A program made the translations under genes and the position numbers. Positions 56,171-64,000 of a stretch of 64,000 bases of DNA are shown here, piece by piece. How positions within the stretch are numbered: the stretch's first letter is position 1; each line of letters starts with the position of its first letter. A model generated the notes under the pieces. That model saw only the letters and a program-made list of their open reading frames with translations. It had not been told where the DNA came from and did no database searches. The stretch lies in the NCBI GenBank assembly GCA_032690845.1, contig CM064424.1, positions 45,831,511-45,895,510 on the forward strand, read 5' to 3'. Origin of the DNA: Eleusine coracana subsp. coracana (taxonomy: Eukaryota; Streptophyta; Magnoliopsida; Poales; Poaceae).

Positions 56171-59100
56171 GAGGAATTTTTTGGAATAGCAGAGGTCTAT
56201 GAGACTTGGCTAAGCACAATTTCTTGCATGATTTGTCCATTGAGAAAAATCTAGATTTTATTGCCTTGCTTGAAATGAACAGAAGAGATTTTACAGATGA
56301 ATGTCTAAATAACTTCTGTGGCGAAAGAGAGTTTTGTTGGCACTGGATTCCTCTGAATGGTAGATCCGGCGGGATCCTTTTAGGAGTTAATGGGGATGTT
56401 TTTTCAGTTGAGGATTTTTTTGTAGGTGAGTTTCATGTGAAAAATAAGTGCGATAACTTTCGCTGGGTTTTAATGGCTGTCTATGGAGCAGGTCAACCTG
56501 AGCATAAAGATCGCTTTCTTGCTGAATTCGAAAATATGTGTAGCTCTGAAACTCTTCCACTTATGGTAGGAGGGGATTTTAATATCATTAGAAATCCGTT
56601 AGAGAAGAATAATGACAGGTTTGATAGTAGGTGGCCTTTACTTTTTAATGCTTGTACTGAGACTCTTAATCTCAGGGAACTGGAGTTATCCGGTCGCAAG
56701 TTCACTTGGGCAAACTCAGCACCGGTTCCTACTTTCGAGAAGTTAGATAGAGTGTTAATTAGTACTGAATGGAAACAAAAATTCCCTCTTTCTAATGTGT
56801 TGGCCCTTAATAGAGATCTATCTGATCATACACCATTATTTCTTCACACTGGGGATGCTTCCCATAGAGGTAACTGCTCCCTTTTCAGATTTGGATTGGG
56901 CTGGGTTGTGTCAAATGTTTGGCTTCGAGAGTCTAAGGGTAATTCAGCTATGCAGCGGTGGCAAAATAAAATCAGATCACTTAGGAGTTATCTGAGAGGG
57001 TGGGCTAAGAATCAAGTAGGTGTCAAAAGGCAAAAGAAAGAATTTCTGTTTTCTAGCCTTGATGTTTTAGATAGCAAATCTGAGACTTCTATGGTATCAC
57101 CCCAAGAGCAGGATTATAAGTATTATTTGATTGCTGAGCTTCAAAAGTTGCTTAGAGAAGAAGAGATTTAATTGCTTCAGCGATCTAAGGCAAAGAAGTT
57201 ACTAAAAGGTGATGATAATACGAAATATTTCCAGCTCTTAGCTAATGGTAGGCATAGAAAGACTAGAATTCATCAACTTGAGCAAGAGGATGGTTTAATT
57301 GTAGGTGATGTTAATCTTAGGAGCTATGTCACAAATTTTTATAAGGATCTGTTTGGTCCCCCGGAAGTTAATAATGTTGTGCTAGATGAAAGTATTAGAG
57401 AGGACAAACCTCTGGTCTCTAGTAAAGAAAATGAGATGTTGACTGAACCTTTCAGCGAGAAGGAGATTAAGCAGGCAATATTTCAAATGGAACATAATAA
57501 AGCACCAGATCCAGATGGTTTCCCTGCTGAATTTTTTCAATATTTTTGGGAATTGATTAAATCTGACCTAATGGTGCTTTTTGTGGATTTTCATAAAGGA
57601 ATATTGCCCCTTCATAGTCTTAATTTTGGAATAATTATGCTTTTACCTAAAAAAGCTGAAGCGGTTCAAATCCAGCAATTTAGACCTATCTGCCTTTTAA
57701 ATGTTAGCTTCAAGATTTTTATGAAAGTGCTTACTAATAGGTTATACCTAGTCGTTGATAAAGTGATCCGTCCGTCCCAGTCAGCATTTATTCTGGGTAG
57801 ATTTCTTTTGGATGGGGTGGTCATGTTGCACGAAACAATTCATGAACTTCAAAACAAGAAAAAAGTGGAGTCTTGCTAAAACTTGATTTTGAAAAGGCCT
57901 ATGACAAGGTGAAGTGGCCGTTTTTACAACAAGTGCTGAGAATAAAGGGCTTCTCACATACATGGTGTTCATGTATTCAACAAGTTGTTTCAAAAGAAAG
58001 TGTTAGAATCAAAGTAAATGATGTGGTCGGTCATTATTTCCAAACAAAAAAAGATGTCTGGCAGGGGGACCCACTCTCCCCGGTGCTCTTTAATCTAATA
58101 GCTGATATGTTGGCCGTGCTAATTTTAGAGCCAAAGAGGATGGTCAGATTGATGGCCTTGTACCTCATTTGGTAGACGATGGTTTGTCTATTTTACAGTA
58201 CGCCAATGACACAATCCTTTTTATGGAAAATAATGTGGAACATGCCAAAAATTTGAAGTCACTGCTATGTGCATTTGAACAACTATCAGACCTCAAAATT
58301 AATTTCCATAAAAGTGAATTGTTTTGTTATGGTGAGGCAAAGGATATGCAGGATACATATTCATAGATTTTTGGCTATGATGTAGGGTCCTATCCTTTTA
58401 GATACCTCGGCATTCCCATGCACCATAGAAGACTTAGAAATAGTGATTGGAAGGAAACAGAGGCCAGTTTGTCAATGTTTATGTTATCTTTTTTTGAGAT
58501 TCCTCGAGATATGCTTAAGAGATTAGACTATTACAGGTCTAGATTTTTTTTGGCAAGGCGAGGACCATAAAAAGAAATATAGATTGACAAAATGGGGAAT
58601 TTGTGCACTCCTAGGGATCAAGGTGGTTTGGGTATCCTCAACCTTGATTTACAGAATAAGTGTCTTATTAGTAAGTGGTTATTTAAGTTGATTAATCATG
58701 ATAAGATGTGGCAACAACTTCTTTGGAGGAAATATCTGAGATCCAAAACTATAACCCAAGTTCAACATACTCATGGCGATTCCCATTGTTGGTCAGGCCC
58801 AATGAAGGTTAAAGATGACTTTTTGGGATTAGGGAAATTTGTCTTGGGTAATGGAACTCAATTGAGATTCTGGGAAGACTGTTGGATGGGTAACTCGACG
58901 CTGAAAGCACGTTTCCCAACCCTTTAGAACATTGCTAGAAAGAAGGATGAGACAGTTGCTTCGGTGTTTAATGAGGGCAATATAAATATCAATTTTAGAC
59001 GGTCACTGATAGGTAATAACTTAAGCTTGGTAGCAGCTTGTAGCATTAGTTATGAATATTCAGTTATCTGACCAACCTAATATTTTTTCCTGGTCCTTAC

Positions 59101-59788
59101 ATCAAAATAAAAATTTCTCTGTCCATTCAATGTACAAAGTTCTTGCGGTTAGAAATGTTGTGCCGAACAATCATCTTATTTGGAAATTAAAATTACCACT
59201 AAAGATTAAAATCTTTGTGTGGTATCTAATCAGAGGGGTAGTTCTTACCAAGGATAACCTGGCTAAGAGATGGTAGAAAGGAAGTTTAAAATGTTGTTTC
59301 TGTAATATTAATGAGAGCGTACAACATCTTTTTTTTTACTACCAATTAGCCAGGTTCGTTTGGAGGTACAAGTTTCATTTATTTTACCCCGACCAACAAG
59401 CATTGAGCATATGTTTGGACTATGGCTAAATGGGGTAGACAGGGAGCTTAAGCTTAAAATCTTGGTGGGAGCTAGTATTTTATGTTGGACAATCTAGTTA
59501 AGCAGAAATGACTTAGTGTTTAACGATACATGAGTTATTACTTCTATGCAGGTAATCTTCAGAGGAATATACTAGATTCGGTTCTTGAAACCTCAGTCAT
59601 GGAGCTTTTCGCAAAACATGGATGACAATTTAATAATAGGGTTCTTAATTAGCAGAATGGAATGTTGGCCAGTTTGTTTGTTAGAGCCTATAACCTCTCG
59701 TGTGTTTCTTATCTTCGATGTAATAATGAACAACTATATCGATGCAAAGGCTGGAATATTAATAGATATTCTCATTTTAAAAAAATGA
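56167..59788 (+). pseudogene. LINE ORF2 (endonuclease and reverse transcriptase), broken
   Basis: Start MRGIFWNSRGL at 56167, then a TGA at codon 12 (56200). Apurinic-type endonuclease: LDFIALLEMNR, GGDFNIIRNP (about 56568), SGRKFTWAN and SDHTPLF (to about 56840). A TAA follows at 57169. Reverse transcriptase: FRPICLLNVSFKIF, QSAFILGRF, LDFEKAYDKVKW, GDPLSPVLFNLIADML, then QYANDTILFM (58196 on), where the usual YADD is YAND, and FRYLGIPMHHRRL. Frameshifts lie near 57860 and 58115, with a TAG at 58364. Zinc-binding domain: GGLGILNLDLQNKCLISKW (58592 on), RFWEDCWMGN and WKLKLPLKIKIFVWYL (to 59276). No RNase H domain. Catalytic loss plus stops mean it is inactive. Confidence 0.9.
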
Positions 59789-59939
59789 AGGGGATAGGTG
59801 ACTCTAAAATGTATGCTTCGAGGCGATAGTTACAGTTGTTAGACTTAGATTCATTTCATTCCGTCGAAGTAGCGGGCATAGTACGTCACGTGAGCATCAA
59901 TCGGTGTAGTCTGATGGGAGCCTGCATGTGAACCACGTA

Positions 59940-60735
59940 TGTATCAGGATATAGTGGAGTGCAGGTGAAATCGGAAGTTCGTTGTTCGTGGTCCGAGCAG
60001 AACCCTCGTACCTATGCTAATTTTGGCGCACCGACTTAACCCGGATGCCCCACAGACGAGGATCATGTGGAGCGTCGTGAAATAGTCTCTCCATTTATTG
60101 AATAGTGCCCTCATCAGCGTCATCGGGTGGTGCCCGTGTCTGATGATGGCTGTCATCTCCTGGGCCCCTGTTATGTATGGGTCTATTATGGTGAGCACTG
60201 TGCTTGCGTAGTCAAATATGTAGATGCACCAACCATCGGGCATCTGAACCGGGGCAATAACCTGACAAAAAAAAGTGCTGTTGTAAGTCACGATCAGGCG
60301 CAGCAGGAGGCGAGAGGGACTGGAAATCACTAGCATCCGCCAAACACCCTTACCATCCTACAGTCGGATGGATCATAGTCGATGTGGGCACCTTTGAACA
60401 TTGGTGCCGTCCTGGTGAAGTGCTCGCTCGGATGCTTGGAAATCACAATGTCCTGCGCATCAAGTTGAAAGCAGTTTATGAGGTTTCGTTTGAGGATGGC
60501 ACTAGTCTATGAACGTGGGGAGGGCATGGTGGGTGTGTGTGTGGTGGGGGGGGGGGGGGGGGGGGGGAGTCTTACGTGCCAAACCGGTGGGAGGAAATGA
60601 CGCCAGATTCCATTTCTTGTACATTCTCTTTTCCATGTCAAGGTGCAGGGCGAACACAGCCGACAGAGTTCTGTGATCCATCTTTCGTGGCACCATATCT
60701 TTCTTTTAATGTCGTTGTGTGTCAGCGCCACCATG
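59940..60735 (-). pseudogene. Ulp1-type (peptidase C48) protease fragment, transposon-derived
   Basis: On the minus strand: LHLDMEKRMYKKWNLASF (about 60690-60590), then FQLDAQDIVISKHPSEHFTR with a GTAAGG donor (about 60490-60350), then APVQMPDGWCIYIFDYASTV and LTIIDPYITG (60260-60160). The last block is the core of the Ulp1/SENP-like cysteine-protease domain that many grass MULE and CACTA elements carry. The position usually holding HW reads GW, so the catalytic His may be lost. The frame then runs on without family similarity to 59944. A G22 tract (60546-60567) interrupts it. Confidence 0.55.
60546..60567. repeat. G22 homopolymer
   Basis: A run of 22 G on the plus strand after GTGTGTGTGTGGTG. 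A tract of the same length lies at 60861-60882. Confidence 0.95.
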
Positions 60736-60738
60736 TAT

Positions 60739-61755
60739 GGGTAGCCTGGGCTAAACATAATTACATGTCAGACTTAGCTAAACAACAACACCTTGATTTT
60801 ATTGCCATCATGGAGACGGGTAGAAGTAACTTCCCTAATTCGTTACTTAAGCATTTAGGAGGGGGGGGGGGGGGGGGGGGGGAGTATGGAATACCTTTGG
60901 CACGTCATGCCACCTAGAGGGAGGTCAGGAGGTATGATTTTGTGTGTTAATATGAACGTGTTTTATGTGGGAGCCATTGCGGAAGGTGATTTCTACTCCA
61001 AATTCCTTCTTTAAGAACAAAAGTGATGGCTTCACCTAGGCGTTGTATGCGGTGTATGGTCCGGCACAAGAAGATTGCAAGGCTCAGTTTCTCACTGAGT
61101 TTGCTAATGTCTACAGTGCTGAGACTAATCCAATGATTATTGGAGGTGATTATACTATTATGAGATATCCATCTGATAAAAATAATGACAACTTCTGCCC
61201 ATGTTGGCCCCGTCTTTTTAATGCTATTATAGACACTTTGGAATTACGGGAGGTTGAAATGACTGGAAGGCAGTTTACTTGGGCGAATGAGCTTGACCCG
61301 CCTACTTTTGAGAAGCTTGATCGGGTTCTAATGAGTACTGAGTGGGAAAGTAAATACCCAAGAGTGTCTGTCGAGGCCCGAGAGCGTTCGAGGTCTGATC
61401 ATACTCCCTTGCTCGACACTGGAGACTCATCCTCGAATGTGGGACACAAACTTTTCAAATTTGAGTTAGGTTGGTTTCTCATAGATGGTTTCTTTGATAT
61501 GGTTACCACAATCTAGAACAAGGAGCTTAAAGGAGCCATTGCAATGCAACAGTGGCAAAACAAAATACGTGCCGTCCGCCAACATCTAAGAGGATGGGCT
61601 GCTAATACAGCAGGGATTCTCAAGAAAGAAAATGCTCAGCTTAACTTACTTATTGATGAGCTGGACAAAAAAGCAGAAGGTACAATGCTAACACCTAACG
61701 ATTTAGCCATGAAACATTTTCTCAATGAACGGTTGGCTACTATACTAGAGTTGCC
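60739..61755 (+). pseudogene. LINE endonuclease-domain fragment
   Basis: Similar to ORF2 at 56206-57100. Frames: WAKHNYMSDLAKQQHLDFIA at 60749 on, a G22 tract, then GGDYTIMRYPSDKNNDNFC (GGDFN reads GGDYT), ELREVEMTGRQFTWAN and RSDHTPLLDTG (61043-61516). A TAG at 61514 is followed by MQQWQNKIRAVRQHLRGWAA (61544 on). It ends near 61755 before the CACTA tip. Stops and frameshifts make it non-functional. It begins next to the Ulp1 fragment, so a composite or nested junction lies near 60735. Confidence 0.8.
60861..60882. repeat. G22 homopolymer in LINE endonuclease fragment
   Basis: A run of 22 G where the related LINE has ordinary coding sequence; it disrupts the endonuclease frame. Confidence 0.95.
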
Positions 61756-61759
61756 AACT

Positions 61760-61891
61760 AGAGTCTGCAATAAGAAACTTATTACAGACGCGAAGATTCG
61801 TGTCTGCAATGATCCATCTTTACAGACGCTAAAATTCAGAGTCTCTAATGAGACTTGAGCAGAGTCTCTAAAGACCTTTTTTTACATAGTA
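61760..61891. mobile_element. CACTA-type right terminus
   Basis: Repeated AGAGTCTCTAA and AGACGCG(A/T)A words end in CTAAAGACCTTTTTTTACATAGTA. This is nearly the right tip of the element ending at 44761 (CTAAAGACCTGTTTTTACATAGTG), with the last base A. No left tip was found, so this is a fragment or the left end is degraded. Confidence 0.6.
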
Positions 61892-63060
61892 TCACGGCCA
61901 TCATGCAAAAGGCAACCCCCGTGGCCATCATTAACCCAGCGATGCACCACGACATGTACCTAGTAGGCCACTTTGACTGGTTCATTAAAAGTTACTATAG
62001 CCACAAATAAAATGAATCAATTCTTTCTTGCTAATAAATAAATAAAATCAGTTCATGCTTCTATTCTAACAAAGCATCAACTCTTCGACGCATGGATGTA
62101 GACCGTCATGTACGCGATCAAGCAACATGGTGCGATGCTGGTACTTCAAACACGGAGGGAGATAACCTGGAACAGAAACTATAAGCACTATAAATAGTTT
62201 TGACATAATAAGCACTATAAACACTATAAGCATTTTGTATATAAGTCGTGCCAAACGCACCCTAAATGAAGCACAAGAAAAGAAGATGTCTCCATATCAA
62301 GTGACTGAAATCTTGCTAATCTCATTCACTTTTTTTAGTTATTGGACTTTGATCCAACCCACCCAGACTTTTTATTCACTTGTGCCAAAACATAATAAAA
62401 AAAATGAAAATATTCCACGTAGTTACTAATTGTTCCAACAGTACACTTTAATTATTCCAGCAGTATGTTTTTATTGTTCCAGTATTATATTTTCATTGTT
62501 TAAAAATATATGACTGAACCAAATACAAAATTTCAGTAAACTGAAAACTAGCTGCAAGCAAAAGGCTAAGATTATGACGAAAGACATGCCGATCTAAACA
62601 ATAACTGACCCATCAATAAATGGGCTCATATTGTGCCTTATATCCATTTGTGACCACACAGAGCTCAGCTAATTGTAGGCCTTAACTAGACTGAATTTCA
62701 ACAAGTAATGGAATACAACAAACTAAGAGAAGGGGACCGAATTCAATCAGTGACAAAAAATTTTTTCATAAATAATAGCTGGTGCTACAGTACTGTTCTT
62801 TCAAACACTTTTTCATCACTAAACATTTGAAATGAGGCATGATTGCCAATGAATTTTTTTTCATTAAAGGTTTTTTTTCTCACTAACACACATTAATAAT
62901 AAAAATTGTAATGTTCTTTTCATTGATCGTACCTCTATATATAAAAAATGGGTGTGTTTCCCTGTAAAATAACCAGACCATATCACTTTTGTAGAAACGT
63001 ATGTTAAGCTTTTGTTTACTCACAAAAGAGTAAATTGAAAGCAGTGTGCGCACCAAGTGA
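61892..63060. other. AT-rich sequence without recognised genes
   Basis: No coding evidence. Bases about 62160-62270 have AAGCACTATAA words ending in GTGCCAAACGCACCCTA, which looks like the right end of a Tourist-like MITE of the same type as 1017-1359; the left end is unclear. Repeated ATTGTTCCAG words occur at 62430-62500. Confidence 0.4.
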
Positions 63061-63215
63061 TAGGGCGGAGCTAGGATCAAGCTACAGGGGGCTGGAGCTC
63101 ATGATGATTGAAGAAATGGGTGTTTCTTTGGATGAGTGAACCTAAGAAAGAGTTTGATGGACCAAGGGGGGCTGCAGCAGACAGCCCCCCCGCCCCCCCT
63201 CTTTGGCTCCGCCCT
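63061..63215. mobile_element. hAT-type MITE
   Basis: Tips TAGGGCGGAGCTAGG and, reverse complemented, CAGGGCGGAGCCAAAG, as in GGCGGAGCC-type hAT MITEs. The 8 bp flanks do not match well, so the duplication has decayed. A C-rich run lies at 63184-63199. Confidence 0.65.
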
Positions 63216-64000
63216 GCTGCTGCTGTGTGTGAGAATAATTAATATATTATTTTCTGGAGTTATGAAATATGGTGAAGAAACTATTGTGAGGGAAATGTTT
63301 TAAGATATTGTTTACCATCAAAGAACGAATTGGAAGCACTGTGCATTCTAAATAATGTGGAACTTTTCTTAGGGTTCTATGACAGTAAATGAATTATTGC
63401 AAAGAAATCAGGAAAGGGAAACAAAAACAACACTGAAACTAGATATACTATTGTAGATCAATAACAGGGGTACAACAGTTCTTACATTCTACACAAATTC
63501 CTTGGGTAAACTTTGTGTTCTTCTGAGATGATGAATGGTTACAGAAATATTAGAACCATGAAATCGGATGCCCAAAAAAATATTTCCAGAAATTTTGAGT
63601 TCCAGCTATAGAAAAAATTAAGCCTGTCAGAGAACTTTTATTATTTGTACCATATTTAATATATGCAAACACCTGTACAAACCTTAAACTGTGAAATTAG
63701 TTAAAAATATCATCTCATCTTTGGTGGTTTCCTTTTATTGGACCAAAGAGCAATTGGCCAAGTTTTATATTAGGAAGCAAAAGATTATTGAACTGGGGTT
63801 CCAGTTTTACCTATAAAGTGCACCCAAACTTTATTCTAGAAATTCAATGCAAGGTTATTCATCTGCTTATCCTATCAAACCTAATATTCTATGATATATT
63901 TCACGAATATGGATCCTTGATGTCCCAATTTTTAGTGATGGTACAAAATGTGTAATAATGCTGATAATATAGTTTGGCCTTAAATCTTGTACTAGCAATT
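63216..64000. other. AT-rich sequence without recognised genes
   Basis: No ORF or TE border seen. Bases about 63309-63346 loosely repeat 63009-63050 (GTTTACCATCAAAGAACGAA against GTTTACTCACAAAAGAGTAA). Confidence 0.4.

Larger units (their letters stand above)
52400..59790 (+). mobile_element. Near full-length L1-type LINE, inactive
   Basis: ORF1 (about 52400-56170) with CCHC knuckle and DUF4283-like domain, ORF2 (56167 to about 59788) with endonuclease, reverse transcriptase and zinc-binding domains, and an AT-rich 3' end (CTCATTTTAAAAAAATG near 59788). The 5' end is approximate and I could not identify the target duplication. An hAT MITE lies in ORF1, and both ORFs carry stops and frameshifts. 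Confidence 0.88.

Noticed and set aside
1..64000. tRNA, rRNA, organellar or viral insertions
   Set aside because: No cloverleaf-like or rRNA-like sequence and no organellar gene was recognised by eye; a tRNAscan or BLASTN run would be needed to exclude short ones.
1..64000. A new multi-gene biological system
   Set aside because: Coding sequence outside the two host genes is transposon-derived and mostly broken; gene neighbours show no functional grouping.

Overview
The window is nuclear DNA from a grass (Poaceae, probably panicoid). This is inferred from interrupted genes with GT-AG introns, CACTA transposons with the TTTGCCGAGTG subterminal repeats common in grasses, Stowaway, Tourist and hAT MITEs, a Helitron, Ty1-copia and Ty3-gypsy LTR elements, a TRIM-like element and L1-type LINEs. 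The species cannot be named from the sequence. Most of the window is a nest of decayed transposable elements around a few host genes.

Left part (1-18.5 kb). The first two exons of a flavin-containing monooxygenase lie on the minus strand (311-4204), split by a 3.2 kb intron carrying MITEs; its 3' end is off the window. Upstream are an hAT MITE, a LINE 3' fragment and the transposase-bearing right part of a CACTA element (to 11952) with a complete 2 kb Helitron in its TNP2 gene. A LINE RNase H fragment follows. Next is the only gene that looks complete and intact: a six-exon, 237-residue histidine-phosphatase (phosphoglycerate-mutase-like) gene on the minus strand (17965-13369).

Middle (18.5-48 kb). 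A full-length but dead copia element (21828-29046) sits inside an LTR-like block. Then come a foldback MITE, a TRIM-like element with four copies of its LTR in mixed orientation, and a degenerate minus-strand LINE. A CACTA element (33755-44761, TSD ACT) carries a captured piece of an L-2-hydroxyglutarate dehydrogenase gene; a 3.9 kb solo LTR and an internally deleted gypsy element have inserted into it. Its right end abuts the 5' end of another gypsy LTR (44765-45336), whose non-coding interior hosts a GC-rich 1.15 kb mini-CACTA.

Right part (48-64 kb). A FAR1-type (MULE-derived) gene remnant lacking the transposase core is split by a solo LTR of the same copia family. After a Tourist MITE comes a near full-length but inactive L1-type LINE (about 52.4-59.8 kb; ORF1 and ORF2 overlap in ATGA), with an hAT MITE inserted in ORF1. 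A Ulp1-like protease fragment, a second LINE endonuclease fragment, a CACTA terminus and small MITEs follow.

I see no operon, CRISPR array, tRNA or rRNA, and no evidence of a novel multi-gene system. What stands out is nesting, gene capture and local duplication. Coordinates of transposon ends are exact where TIR, TSD or LTR borders could be read, and approximate elsewhere.
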